Shown here: piece after piece, positions 1 to 11,200 of the stretch
How the letters are laid out: every line of letters starts with the position of its first letter
How positions within the stretch are numbered: the stretch's first letter is position 1
Assembly: GCF_000143415.4 (NCBI RefSeq)
Contig: NW_003314302.1
Span: 1,301,449 to 1,329,996, forward strand
Length of the DNA: 28,548 nucleotides
Source: Selaginella moellendorffii
Taxonomy: Eukaryota; Streptophyta; Lycopodiopsida; Selaginellales; Selaginellaceae
Reading direction: 5' to 3'
The notes under the pieces: generated by a model
The model's database searches: none
Seen by the model: the letters and a program-made list of their open reading frames with translations, nothing else
What the model was told of the DNA's origin: nothing
Position numbers and translations under genes: made by a program

Positions 1-1435
1 GTTGATGCTTATATAAAAGGTTGAATTTAATAACCTTAATTTCTTTTGCACTCATCAAAAACACTTAAAAGTGGATTACTACATAGGTCTTATAGACTAT
101 GTTAGCAACAGAGTTGCTATTAATAATATTGAACTTGGAAAAGTTATAATTTTGCCTTCTACATTTTCTGGTAGCCCATGAGTAATGCAGCAACATTATC
201 AAGATGTTATTTCTATTGTCACACATTTTGAAAAACCTGACTTATTTATTACATTTACATGCAACCTAAGGTGGTTTGAAATTGTGCAAAACTTACAATT
301 GAATGAATCACCTGAGGATCAACTTCATTTTATTTCAAGAGTTTTCAACTTAAAATTTAAAGAATCCCTACATGACATAAGTATCAAAGGAATTTTAGGG
401 AAGTGCATCACATATGTTTATATTATTGTATTTTAGAAAAGAGGTTTGCCTCATTGTCATTTTTTCACAATGTTATCAAGGGAAGACAAGATAAAAAACC
501 ATGATTTAATTGATGAATTTGTCACTGCATAATTGCTACACCCACTGTTAAAACCAAAATTGCATAACATAATTATAAATCATATAATATATGGTAATCA
601 AAATCCCAAAAGCTCTTGCATAGAAAATAACAAATTCTCTAAGAATTATCTAAGAAAATTTAATGTTAAAACCATTTATTATGTTGATGATTATCTTGAT
701 TACTACCAACTTAATAATGGACACACTTTCATAAAAAATGGTTATATTATTGACAATAGATGGGTTGTTCTTTATAATAAATATATTTGTAAGAAATATA
801 AAGCATATATCAATGTAGAGATTTGTGCTTCTATTAAAAGTGTTAAATATGTTTTTCAATATATATACAAAGGCTATGACTATACAATATTAGAATTCCT
901 AACTACATCTAAAGAACAAAGGACATTAAATTGGGACGAAATCTCAAGCTTTGTTGATTTTTGATATATTTTTGTTCCCAGAGCCATGTGGCATATGTTT
1001 AAGTTTCATATACATGATAAATCACTAACTATTATACACCTTCCAGTTCATTTACTTAATTTTCAAAATGTCTATTTTATACCAGGTCATGAATAAGAGG
1101 CACTAGAAAGAGCCACTCAAAATGAAACAATGCTTACATAATGGTTCAATTTAAATATGCAAGACACCAATGCAAGGCAATACATATATACTTATATTCC
1201 GTTACACTACATATATAACAAATCCTCTTATAAATCACAATTACACCAACAAAAATCTAAACTCATACCAAGGATGTATTTCATATCTCCTTCTAATAGT
1301 GAGTTATACCATTTATAACTTATATTACTTCATAAAAAAGGTGTTGTATCATTTAAGGATATATATATTGTTGAAGGTGTTATTTTCTCCTCTTTTAAGT
1401 AAGTAACTGTGGCAATAAAACTTTTAGTAGATGAT
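1..1435 (+). pseudogene. Helitron Rep/helicase, segment A (Rep domain), decayed
   Basis: This is the N-terminal half of a Helitron Rep/helicase, the protein that nicks and replicates rolling-circle transposons. It is read across several frames with stops. Near 150-270 it matches the family block 'ILPSTFSGSP...DLFITFTC'. The HUH metal-binding motif is visible as GLPHCHF, with the two His codons at 452-454 and 458-460. The two-tyrosine nuclease block appears as KYVFQYIYKGYD near 845-880, with Tyr codons at 848 and 860. The next recognisable text, 'EGVIFSSFK' and 'ALGLLVDD'-like residues, ends at the ATGAT duplication at 1431-1435, where an LTR-type element interrupts it. The gene starts outside the window. 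Frameshifts near 430 and in-frame stops at 531, 961 and 1095 make it non-functional. Confidence 0.85.
1431..1435. repeat. Left TSD (ATGAT) of the LTR-type element
   Basis: ATGAT here is repeated at 4977-4981. Removing 1436-4981 joins the Helitron frame as V-D-D-S-E-W, which matches the conserved 'LL-DD-EW' stretch of Helitron helicases. Confidence 0.85.
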
Positions 1436-2582
1436 TATAAACCACAAATTTTTCCTTTCCAATTTGCGAGCTTACTTTACTTATTTGACCATCATGACCT
1501 TGGCCTTAATTAAGTTCCCTTACCAAGGTTCTCACTTATTGTACCAGCTTCTATTTAGTTTTACTTGTGTAAGCGACTAAATTTTCCATTCTATTTTAGT
1601 CACTTAACCACACCTCCGACCACTTGGAGGAGTCTCACTCACAACCTCCGTAAGTCCTGTTTTGGACTTAGGGTCTTACTAGCCCCAAGAATGGCATTCA
1701 TGCCACTAGACCATTGCACTTGGTCTAAGTGCTCCACATGTCCAATCCCATGACTAACACCCTAAGGTACCACTGACATATCAGCCTGTTACACTAAGGC
1801 CATGCCCATTCACCTTAGTCACATCAGTGGTCTAACATCACCTACATCACAGCCCCGTCTCTCAAAGACTGGGCCATCTGTTCATAAGTGATTATCCCGG
1901 ATCCACTCCTTAGCATCCTTAGGATGCTTGTAGGCATGGGGAATGGCCTTCCCTAATATCTCTTTTCCGGTCCCCACCAAGTCCCTTTCTACCCATGGCT
2001 GTGTTTGCCAACACTACCACTGGATCGAGGCCCACAAGCCCAACCACTAAGTCCCATGGTCCTCTGGGACTTCCTCCTCACATAACTGTATCCTTGGTCT
2101 CTACCCTAGAGGATGGCTCCTCTTCCTTTTCACAGCCTGGGACTTTGGGGCAATATTTCAGAACACCGTGGCCTTATGCGAGCCTCGTGGGTACTCTCCC
2201 TGCCTTCCGCCTTTGGGTGCTCTAGCCATGGGCTTAGAGCGAGGGTCCGTTAAGCCACGCTAGGTATCCAAGTAGGTAGTGCCACCCACACTTGGATTGG
2301 GAGCATCGACCATTCGATCTCCCGGGGGAACTAGAGTCAACTCTTGAACACTTCACCAAACTACCCCACTTGTCAATCCGTATTCACTCTAATCTTGGAC
2401 TTCCCAGTGGATATCCTATCACCCAACACTTGGGCACAGCCTTCCTGGGCCAAACTAGCCTTTCCTGGCCAAATTGGCCATTCCTGGCCAAACTAGCTCC
2501 ACTGGAGTCCTCCCCCTATTATACTTTTGGAGCTCACTAAACCCCCTAGGGTCTGGGAGACAAACACTTTGGGCTTTCACCC

Positions 2583-3010
2583 TCTCAGACTCAAACTCGG
2601 ACTAGGACTCGGACTTGGACTCGGACTTAGGCCTGGGCTTGGTCTCGGCCTCAGCCTCGGTCTCGGTCTTGGTCCCGGTCTCGGTCTCAGTCTCGGTTCC
2701 GGTCTTGACTTCAGACTCCATCTTGGACTCCATCTCGGGTCCATCTCGAACTCCACCTTGGGTCCATCTCGGACTCTATCTCAGTCCATCTCGGAATCCA
2801 TCTCGGTCCATCTCGGACTCCATCTTGAGTCCATCTCGGACTCCATTTCAGACTCCATCTCGGGTCCATCTCGGACTCTATCTCGGACTCCATCTCGGGT
2901 CCATCTCGGACTCCATCTCGGTCCATCTCGGACTCCATCTCGGACTCCATCTCAGGTCCATCTCAGACTCCATCTCGGACTCCATCTTAGGTCCATCTCG
3001 GGTCCCTTTT
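2583..3010. repeat. Degenerate CTCGG/CCATCTCGGACT array 1
   Basis: Tandem low-complexity array. It opens with a 6-bp step (ggactc / ggtctc) and passes into a CCATCTCGGACT and GGTCCATCTCGG pattern from about 2715. Because the step is a multiple of three and lacks stop triplets, several frames on both strands stay open. The Leu/Gly-, Ser- and Glu/Met/Asp-rich readings are artefacts of the repeat. Confidence 0.85.
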
Positions 3011-3420
3011 CTAGAGACTCTCTTATAGCTAGCTTCATATTCGTTCCTTGAGCACTCTGTTGAGAGTTCCACTCCTGCTCTCAACCTTTCAAGTCAAAGC
3101 TTTTAGTTCAAATGTGTTGTGCTTGTTTGGCTTTCGCTTCGGCCACTACCACATGGCACCCTTTTGGCTCTACTTTGGGGCTTAGGGATTTGTGTCTCAC
3201 AACTTGGTTTCAGCAACTCACTGCATGAGCAATAGAGCATTAGCCATCCATCCACGGATTCCCAAATTCTCTTTTAATCCCCCTCCTAGCACCACTCCAC
3301 ATAAAGTAGGAACACAGTAGTTGGTTTCCCTTCCGGGAGTGTTCTTGAGCACTATCTTGGGTGGCATCCTCCCCCACCCCCCCTATGGGAGACACATGCT
3401 TTGGGCTTTCACCCCACAAT

Positions 3421-3713
3421 TTGTATTAGTATTCGGACTCAGTCTCGGACTCAATCTCGAACTTGATCTCGGACCCGACCTTAGACTTTGTCTTGGACTC
3501 GATCTCAGACTCAGTCTCAGACCCGATCTCAAATCTCGGACTCGGTCTTGAACTTAGTCTCGGACTCGGTCTCAAACTCGGTCTCGGACTCGGTCTCGAA
3601 CTCGGTCTCAAACTTGGTCTTGAACTCGGTCTCGGAGTCGGTCTCGGACTCAATCTCGGACTCGGTCTCAAACTCAATCTCAGACTCGGTCTCAAACTCA
3701 ATCTTAGACTCGG
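3421..3713. repeat. Degenerate GACTCGGTCTCG array 2
   Basis: Second array of alternating ggactc and ggtctc hexamers with transition noise. It follows the shared CTTTGGGCTTTCACCC module and ends where the internal LTR-like copy starts at 3714. It is open in several frames on both strands for the same repeat reason. Confidence 0.85.
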
Positions 3714-4869
3714 TGTAAGCCATAAATTTTTCCTTTCTAATTTACCAGCTTACCTCGTCTATCCGACCAACACTGCCTTGGCTTGTGCTAAGTTCCCTCG
3801 CCAAGGTTCCCGCCTATTGTACCAGCTCCTACTTGGTCCTACTTGGTTTCAGCTACTCACTGCACAAGCAGCGGAGCATTAACCATCCATCCACGGATTC
3901 CCAAATCTCTCCCAATCGGGTTAGACTAGACTTAAGGTTCGGCTACACTCCCCATAGACACAAGCAGCCAAGCACACCAAGCCTCCAAGTTCCTAACACC
4001 CCTTGGTACAACAAAACTTAATCATGGGACCCTCTAAATCCCAAGCCTTGGGTGCAACACTTGCTTCGGGACATTGGGGCGAAACACTATGGCCTAACGG
4101 CCCGGTATGGGTACCTCTACCCCCCCACTTCCATCCCAAAGGGAAGGCCCAAGCCCCTAGGAAGGGCAAGGACCAATGAGCCACAAGGTACTCAAGTGGG
4201 ACACCACTCCACATGAGCTGGGAGCACTGCAGTTGGTTTCCCTTTCGAGAGTGGGAGCTGCTCTTGAGCACTTCCCTGGGTGGCCCCTCTGGCACCACCC
4301 AAGCCCATGCTCACTCCCACCCAAGGCCCCTCGGCCCCAGTCTCAACCTCAAGTTAGTTTGGAAGCACCACTGGAGAGTTCCTTCAAGATTGGTTCCTGG
4401 ACCTCACTATCCCTACTATACTTTTGGAACCCCCTGCAGCGCCCCCCCCCCCCCCCTTGGGAGACGCACGCTTTGGGCTTTCACCCCTTGACCCGTATTA
4501 GTATTTGGACTCGGTCTCGGACTCAATCTCAGACTCGATCTCGGACCCGACTTCGGACTTGGTCTTGGACTCGATCTCGGACTCGATCTCAGACCCGATC
4601 TCGGACTCGACTTCAGACTCGACCTCGGACTTAGTCTCGGACCCGATTTGGATCTTGGACTCTGTCTTGAACTTGGTCTCAAACTCGGTCTCGAACTCGG
4701 TCTCCGATTTGGCCTCGGGCTCGATCCCGGACTCTATCTCGAACTCGGTCTTAGAGTCGGTCCTAGACTTGATCTTCGACTCGGTCCCATCCGATGAACT
4801 CTTTGTCATTTCGGTCATGCTTTCGGGGATCCTTTAGCCTACGACATCTCGGGGAGTCGGTTCCTTACA
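3714..4869. repeat. Best-preserved LTR-like unit (TGTAAG...CTTACA)
   Basis: 1,156-bp unit bounded by TGTAAGCC and GGTTCCTTACA. Its first roughly 130 bp are clearly homologous to the left end of the whole insertion (1436 onward), including the phrase 'attgtaccagctcctac'. Its last roughly 75 bp recur in degraded form just downstream (4915-4976: 'catccgatgaac', 'ttcggggatcctttag', 'gagttggttccttata'). It contains array 3 and a run of about 15 C residues at 4442-4456. I infer an LTR, with the trailing copy produced by recombination. Confidence 0.6.
4497..4800. repeat. Degenerate GACTCGGTCTCG array 3
   Basis: Third hexamer-type array, inside the LTR-like unit, again immediately after the GGGAGAC...CTTTGGGCTTTCACCC module. 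It has the same ggactc/ggtctc alternation and all-frame openness as array 2. Confidence 0.85.
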
Positions 4870-4976
4870 CTCAGTTTCAAAGTTTATCTTGGACTCAATT
4901 TCAAACTTGGTCTCATCCGATGAACAACTTCGGGGATCCTTTAGCGTAAAACACCTTGGGGAGTTGGTTCCTTATA

Positions 4977-4981
4977 ATGAT
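4977..4981. repeat. Right TSD (ATGAT) of the LTR-type element
   Basis: Matches the left copy at 1431-1435 exactly and borders the degraded LTR end CTTATA. Confidence 0.85.
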
Positions 4982-5221
4982 TCAGAATGGCAACATTGCA
5001 TATAAGAAACTTCTACTTTAAAATGCTATCTTAATTAAGGTAGTTATTTGTTTTTATCTATTTGTATTGTTCACCAAAAGATCCAAATCTATTATGGGAT
5101 TAATTCAAAATTTATATGTCTAAGGATATGCTAGAAATGATATAAACCATTTTGATATTACTTTACTCAATATTAACTCAAAATTCCAACTATACAAAAA
5201 ATCTAATTCTAATTTTGGTTT

Positions 5222-5229
5222 ACCACTCC
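5222..5229. repeat. Left TSD (ACCACTCC) of the hAT
   Basis: Eight-bp duplication, repeated exactly at 7310-7317. Eight bp is the hAT-superfamily size. Confidence 0.9.
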
Positions 5230-7309
5230 TATAGTTATGAATACAGCCAGGATCCCAGCCATGTTCACTGTGTTTCATGAACACAGGCATGATTCATGTT
5301 CCCACGGCCGTGTTCATGAATAGAGTAAACTATTGCAAACATTGGCTGTGATCCTGGCCGTGGTTGCCAGGATTCTTGGCCCGTGTTCGTAAGATGATTC
5401 AAACTCTTAGCGCACACGCAACAATCTAGGGTATTTCCTCCAAGCTCTCAATCTTGTTCACTGCCACTACCATAGCTGATTCTGGCAGCACCACAGCCGC
5501 TGCTGCCACTGCAGATTCTAGCAGCACCGCAGCCATTATTGCCACTGCTGATTTTGGCTGTGCCATAGCCGTTTTTGCCACTCCATTTGCCACGGATTGA
5601 GAGGCACTTCATCTACCCTGCTGCTGCCAAGCATGGCACAGCAATCCAACATACTGCAGGGGTGAAAGGATCCTTCTTCACGGTGGTGGGACAAGGTAAG
5701 TGTGCTTGAGAGCAGGGGGCATGACCACAAATTGTGGTCATGCAAATATTGCACAATGGTGAACAAGTTCAATGGTGTTGATTGTGTGTGAGCTCAGCTG
5801 CTGGGAGAAGGCCTAGGCAGCAGGGATATTGGGAGTTGCCCCATTATCCTAGGTAACAAGAAGGCAGAGTTGGTTAACATACAAAAAAGTTATTGACTCT
5901 GAGAAAGGCACAAGGGGGAAGAAATGGCCGAATGTAGAACTTTCAATGCCAGTGGTATCATCCCAAGCAAGTGGAAGTGGCTGCTTTTCTTCGTTGTTTA
6001 GCAAGTTGAGCCAAGTCCATATTGTAGATTCGATGGATCCAGAGCAGAAGAGTTGAGTTGATGTGGCAATTGGAAGGTTTTTATAGAATGAACACATTCC
6101 ATTTGTGAAGGCTTGGTCCTCTTACTTCCTCAACATGATCCAGGAAGTTGTCAGACATGGTGTGCCTTATGCACCACCAAAATATGATGATCTTTGGGAG
6201 AAGCTTTTGTTGAAAGAGAAGGGATTCATTGATGTTGAGATGGCGTCTATGAAGAAGCAGTGGGAGTAGAGGGGTGTAACCATATGCAAAAACGGGTGGG
6301 CAAATAGGAAGAATCCATATATCATGGGGCTTGTGGCATATAGTCAAGGATGGATAGCTTTTTTGAAGGGTATTGATATTTCCTCAATAGGAAAAACAAC
6401 TACGAATACTTTGCATTGCTGGGAAGAAGGCATTAGCATTGTGGGTGCAGAGAATGTTGTCATGGTTGTAATGGATGGGGAAAATGTGAATAGAGCAACA
6501 GTAGCAATTTTGAAACAAAAGTACCTAAAGATTCAATGGGCAACATGTTTTGCCCATTGCTTGAACAATACCTTAAAAGATTTCAGTGAACTTTCATGAA
6601 TGGTAACACTTCTGGAGCAAGGAAAGGTTTTGGTGAGCTTTGTTAGGAATCACTCTCATATGGTGGCACTCCTAGCAAAGTTTACTCACAAGTGAATGTT
6701 GTGCTATTGTGATACAAGGTTTGGCTACAACTTCATTATGAGGAGGATAGGAGGCATTTTCAACTTAATTGATGCTAAAGTTGATCACACTAAGAAGGGA
6801 GCTATATGTTGGTGGGAGGACTATGGTTATGAAATTTTAGCTCTTCAAAAGTGGGTCATTCAAGTTCTAAGTAAGGCATGCTCATCATCCTCAGTAAAGA
6901 GATTATTCAATACTTTCGAGCATGTGTCTTCAAAGAAGAGGAACAGACTTACTATGAACAGGATAGAAGATCTAGTTTTTGTGGCTTGCAATAGTAGGTT
7001 GTTAACTTGCAAAAATGACCATGACTACAACAAGTTTGTGAGCTACAAAGTACTAGAGATAGTTCCTCAACCGAAAGACAAGCTTTAGTTAGGAGAGGAA
7101 GAGGAAGATGGAGATGATGTTGAAGATTGTGAGGTTGAAGATAATGATGATTTGTAGGATAATAAAAGTAGCATATTCCTAGAATAAAAATAGAATATTT
7201 TTAAAATCTTCACTAGAATATTTGTGAGCCATAATGAGCCGTGATCGTGTTCTGTGGTTGGGTTCCTAAAATCTAAGGCTCGTGTTCGTGTTCCATGTTC
7301 GTAACTATG
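5230..7309 (+). mobile_element. hAT-superfamily DNA transposon, decayed
   Basis: 2,080-bp element bounded by the 8-bp duplication ACCACTCC. The short imperfect terminal inverted repeats are TATAGTTATGAA at the left and, on the opposite strand, CATAGTTACGAA at the right. Subterminal zones are rich in CATGTTC / GAACACG-type motifs on both sides (5260-5325 and 7220-7300), as expected for hAT transposase binding regions. It encodes a broken plus-strand transposase (separate entry). An alanine/threonine-coding degenerate tandem repeat of about 40 bp lies at 5460-5580. The element sits inside the Helitron gene, so it is younger than the Helitron. Confidence 0.88.
5683..7088 (+). pseudogene. hAT transposase relic (BED finger, DUF659-like core, dimerisation domain)
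   Basis: Cut-and-paste transposase of the hAT superfamily, readable in pieces. Near 5720-5860 is a BED-finger remnant (W-S-C-K-Y-C). At 6324-6596 lies the catalytic-core part: 'FLKGIDISSIGK', then 'GAENVVMVVMDGENV' and 'QWATCFAHCLNNTLKD', typical of plant hAT/DUF659 proteins, with candidate catalytic Asp in 'GID' and 'VMD'. At 6696-7085 is the C-terminal dimerisation region ('WWEDYG', 'VLSKACSSSSVKRLFNTFEHVSSKKRNRL'). Between 'TRFGYNF' and 'WWEDYG' only about 30 residues remain where the family usually has far more, so there is an internal deletion. Stops at 6597-6599 and 6693-6695 and frameshifts upstream confirm a pseudogene. Confidence 0.85.
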
Positions 7310-7317
7310 ACCACTCC
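7310..7317. repeat. Right TSD (ACCACTCC) of the hAT
   Basis: Exact copy of 5222-5229. Removing the hAT plus one copy restores the Helitron reading F-G-L-P-L-P-T-L-A-P. Confidence 0.9.
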
Positions 7318-7822
7318 CAACTCTTGCTCCCATTATCAAACACATGTTTAATATACAAATTTCTGATCTCTCACAAAACCAAATCAATGCGAATATAAAT
7401 CAATTCAATGATGACCACTATATTTTTAGCTCATTATGAATTCTATTAACATTAACCAGCATCAATGTTTAGACTTGGTGGTACTGGGAAAATGTTTTTA
7501 CTTAATACCATTATTACAACATTAAAATTAAAAAAATTAAAAGTAATCAGTATGGCATGGATTGGGATTGCAAGCATTTTGCTAAAATATAGTCAAACGG
7601 TATATACAACTTTTAAAATTCTTGTTCCTTTAAATGAAACTTCTGTCTCTGATTTAACAATTAATATTGTTGCTAGAAAAACCATTAAACAATCAAATGT
7701 TCTCATATGGGATGAAATTAGTATGGTGCACACACATGCTTTCTCTAAGGTTGATAAATGATTAAAACATCTCAAATTTAATTCTAAATCATTTGGAGGC
7801 ATTACAATGATTACAAGTGGTG

Positions 7823-7830
7823 ACTTTCAT
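7823..7830. repeat. Left TSD (ACTTTCAT) of the 12-kb element
   Basis: Pairs with CCTTTCAT at 19841-19848 (7 of 8 identical). Joining the flanks gives G-D-F-H-Q-T-x-L-I-V-P, the expected Helitron helicase text. Confidence 0.75.
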
Positions 7831-7860
7831 TGGGACTGGGTAGTTTTTGAGTTGAGCTCA

Positions 7861-8249
7861 AGTCAATGAAAGCTAATATAGTCCACTAAATACAAAAATT
7901 GATGTTTATATGATTGGTCGGGATGAACCAACAATTCTATTCAAAACTTAAGACTATTTTCAGTCCAAGAAAAAGCTAAATAATATAAGTCCAATAAGAA
8001 AATAAATATCATGAGTCAAAGAAGAAACTCTATAATACTACTAAAAACTTTGACTAAAAAAAAAACTAAACTTAGTCTTCCTTAGCATCCACATTCACAA
8101 AAGAAGGAGTTCATATAGTATTATGCTCTTTAATTGTGGGCTCTTGTTGATATAAGCTTGTGCCATTGTTTTTGCATAGCATGGTAAATTATAGCCCAAG
8201 TCATTGATCCATAATGGAATTACTATAATGAGAAATTTATACTTTATTA
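7861..8249. other. Subterminal non-coding part of the 12-kb element
   Basis: AT-rich stretch with no coherent protein reading. It holds a run of A at 8058-8067 and lies between the left terminus and the 3' end of the minus-strand relic. Confidence 0.4.
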
Positions 8250-11200
8250 TCACCTATTATGAAATGTTCCAAAAACACCTTCAAATACACTTTTCTTCTC
8301 TAGTGCAAAAACTACACTACCAGTCTCTTTTGCCACTAGCACCATCAAACCAAAATCTGTTGTAGCATCAAGCACAATCCTCTTAAGAAGACAAAACAGC
8401 TCTAGGAGAATTTGTATGGCCTTTGGTGAAAAGTGTCGATAGCTAGGGAATTCTATGTGATGGTCCTCGTCAATGACATTTGGGATGATGTTTGCTGAGC
8501 TATTATATTCTAGCAATGCCAAACTTGCACACTCATCAACTCATGTAATACTATGACGGCAAGAGTAGCGGCAAAGAGCATAGTAGTTCGATGCTAAAAC
8601 CTACAATGAAAAGAGGCAATCAATTTAACAAATAAAAAACAAGGAAATGCAAATTTTTACATTTGACCACCTACTCCTTTTGTTTCGATCGAGATGTTTG
8701 AAAGTAGGCAGCTTAATGCAAACTCAACCAATCTAAAGTCATCATTCTATGCCATTGTTGCAAGAAAACCTCCCCAAAATAAAGAATAGGGAATAATGAC
8801 TAGCATAACGCCTTCATATCACAACACCTTGGATGCCACATCCACTACTTGAGAAATATGGTTTGGTCCAAGGATGTTCTAGGATAGAGTGTCACCTTGT
8901 AAAAGTGGTAACCCATCAGGCAAATTGAAGAACGTGAGGTCAATGTTGAAGGTATTATTCATTCCCAATCCTCACATCCATCTATGGAACATAGAAGACT
9001 CTCAGCTCATATCGTTGGAAAGTTGAAAGTAGTCTCTAATAACTATTTTCACATTGCCAACAATTCCCATAGAAGAAAGAGGGCGAACTTGAATAGTGTT
9101 CAAAACTGGGAAATATTAAAGTTAATACATGTTTTGTTTCATACCTGTTTATGTGAAGCCAATGAAGACAACTCTTGGAGGTCATCCTCTATAGCGGTGG
9201 GGAGGGATGGAAAGATTGCATTTATACATCAGCATATAGAGTGCTAGTTAGTTTCTCTGATATCTACAACCATATTACAATAAGCAAGGTCATTAGAAAT
9301 CAAGTTCTTACTCTCTTGGACATCCTCACTATAGAGCTACCTTTGTACATTTCGAGTAGTTAGGGCTAATTGAGCAATAGCAATAGAATTTGGGGAATAA
9401 GCCATTGTAGTAGGATGAGATAGGGCAAAAGAGTTTTCAGCCTGGTTTTCCACTTGTTCCTCTTTGGTTTGCTCATATGAATCTCATCCTTGTCCTAAGG
9501 CATCTCCACTTCCTCCAAAAGTGCCTTTACAATAAAGTAGAAATATAAGTTATTGCTAAGAAGTTTTACTCATCAAACCTAGATGACACTTGAGGTAAAA
9601 ATTGAGCTTACAAGGTGATGATGGCATTTGCCTCCACAACTCCAAGTACCATAGACAAAGTTCTCACTCCTACGTAGTGGGACAATGGAACTCTAGCTCA
9701 TACATGCTAAGCTTCTTTAAGAGCTTGAGAAAAAAAACTTGTTGTATACACTGGAGCATCTGGGCAATGATTTAAATACCTATAACAGAGCCATGATTAA
9801 ATAAGCAAGTCAATTTCTTGTAATATACCTATATACTATGCGGCGCGACAAAAATGGTTGGCCCAGCTAGTTCTTGAAATCCATAGAGCTTGAGCTGCCA
9901 TCAAGAAGCCATCCATCCCCAAGCTCTTGAAGGGAAGCTTGGACTTATTCTAGAAGTGTTATGCCGGTGCAGGCATTAGTAAGGAACTTCGTTCCCATGC
10001 TTGAAGTAGCTCTTCAGCAACCGCAATACTTTAAGTGATATAGAGCTTTTCCTTCATCACATTCTCAAGTTTGCTTTTTAGCCTCTTATCATTGTTACAA
10101 TGTTAAGTGTTAAGGAGCTCCAAGCAAGAGGTTTATTCGTTAAAGGAGAGCTTGCTTTTTGTGATGTTATAAATCAAGTCTTTAGGTGCTTTACCATTTC
10201 CTATAAGGACAAGGATTTCAAAGTGGAATGAGAAAGATAAAAAGGACTAATTTATTATCATGAGAGCATATCTTTGCAATGCAATCTAGCCAATCTTTAT
10301 CATGTCGGATGTTCGCAATAGCAAGTAGCTTCTTCACCTTTGACTTCTTTGAGTTCAAAATGTATTGCTCAATTTGTTGTAGTTCAAGGTTCTTTTGCAA
10401 CTCATCCGTCACTTGAGTAATCTTCAAGTATGAGTTTTTCTCCACCTTGACAATTGGCTAAAAAAAAAACTTGTGAATAGAAAACACAAATTAATGCAAG
10501 AAAAGGATACTTTTGCCCAGACTATAACTAAAAAATCTATAGGCATCTGATACCAAGTAAGCAACTCTTGACTTTTTCGTGCTACAAACTTTGCTTGAAT
10601 TGCTTCCATAACCTTGCGACTTTACAACATCTAGATTTCCTCAAGAGAAAGCATGCTAACATATCAAAAGTGCTTGATATCATGGACCAAGGTATGTGCT
10701 TGGAAAGAAAACTAATTAAGATTGTAACATAGTTGGTGAGAACAAAAAGGGATTTTTATATATTGATTTTGTGACATACAAGGTTGAGCCTCACAGCTTG
10801 CTTTTGATCCTCTGGCTTCACAAGTGTCACTAGAACACAAATATATTACTTGTTATCGTCATAGAACTTCTCTTGGATACACCTCCAAAACACTAGCCAC
10901 TAGTGGTTTTCATCACTAATGAAGAACATTTGACCTATAAAGGCTTGTGTCTCCTTGTGGCATGCTATCAAAGTATCAAACTCTTGAAATTTCCTCTACC
11001 ATATCTGATCCTAAGTTTGCTTGATCTCGCAAGTAACCATATCTATGCGATTTGTTCCTGGGAATGATGACAACACAATAAATGATCTAGCATTGTGCCC
11101 AAATCCAACCTCTATAAAAGAGGTATAAATAGCCATGTTGAGGTTGTAGGCTAAATGCACCCAATGACTCTATTTAAGATGGCAAAGTGGAATTTGTAGA

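Larger units (their letters stand above)
1436..4976. mobile_element. Non-coding LTR-type retroelement or complex solo LTR, with hexamer-like arrays
   Basis: A 3,541-bp insertion in the Helitron with the 5-bp duplication ATGAT on both sides. The left end begins TATAAACCACAAATTTTTCC and an internal copy at 3714 begins TGTAAGCCATAAATTTTTCC. The right end is GGTTCCTTATA and an internal copy (ending 4869) is GGTTCCTTACA. The ancestral ends were therefore probably TGTAA...TTACA, the TG...CA of LTRs, with both terminal dinucleotides lost by transition. No gag or pol reading is present. Inside, a module (GGGAGAC..., then CTTTGGGCTTTCACCC, then a CTCGG-type array) occurs three times, near 2555, 3388 and 4456. 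A block around 'catccatccacggattcccaaa' occurs twice (about 3245 and 3885). This suggests unequal recombination between LTR copies, or a large non-autonomous family. Orientation cannot be decided. Confidence 0.7.
4977..5229 (+). pseudogene. Helitron helicase, segment B (linker before the Pif1 domain), decayed
   Basis: Short continuation of the Helitron gene between two insertions. It begins with D-S-E-W-Q-H-C, a Helitron-typical block, and continues through leucine-rich text to N-F-G-L-P-L-P at the 3' side. That block is completed after the hAT insertion ('...TLAPII' at 7318 onward). Several stops are present and no start is possible. It is assigned only because it continues segment A on one side and segment C on the other. 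Confidence 0.75.
7310..7830 (+). pseudogene. Helitron Pif1-like helicase, segment C (Walker A and B)
   Basis: First part of the Pif1-type helicase domain of the Helitron. Walker A is visible as GGTGKM at 7477-7494 (usual form GGTGKT). Then comes 'KVISMAWIGIASILL', corresponding to the family 'A-x-x-G-I-A-x-x-L-L' block. Walker B is L-I-W-D-E with its Asp-Glu codons at 7711-7716, followed by 'MVH-x-HAF' and 'SFGGITMITSGDFH'. The sequence is one open frame from 7465 to 7758, with a stop at 7759-7761. It is cut at 7830, directly after S-G-D-F-H, by the 12-kb element. It continues at 19849 with Q-T-F-L-I-V-P. Confidence 0.88.

Noticed and set aside
2527-3084. Overlapping long frames on both strands (Leu/Gly-rich, Ser/Pro-rich, Met/Glu/Asp-rich)
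   Set aside because: All arise from one stop-free repeat with a period divisible by three; composition follows the repeat and no domain is present.
3426-3882. Five overlapping open frames over array 2, including Arg/Ser/Pro-rich and Glu-rich ones
   Set aside because: Same repeat artefact in several frames of both strands.
4416-4837. Arg/Ser- and Ser/Asp-rich frames over array 3
   Set aside because: Repeat artefact. The superficially SR-protein-like reading has no RNA-binding domain and no start context.
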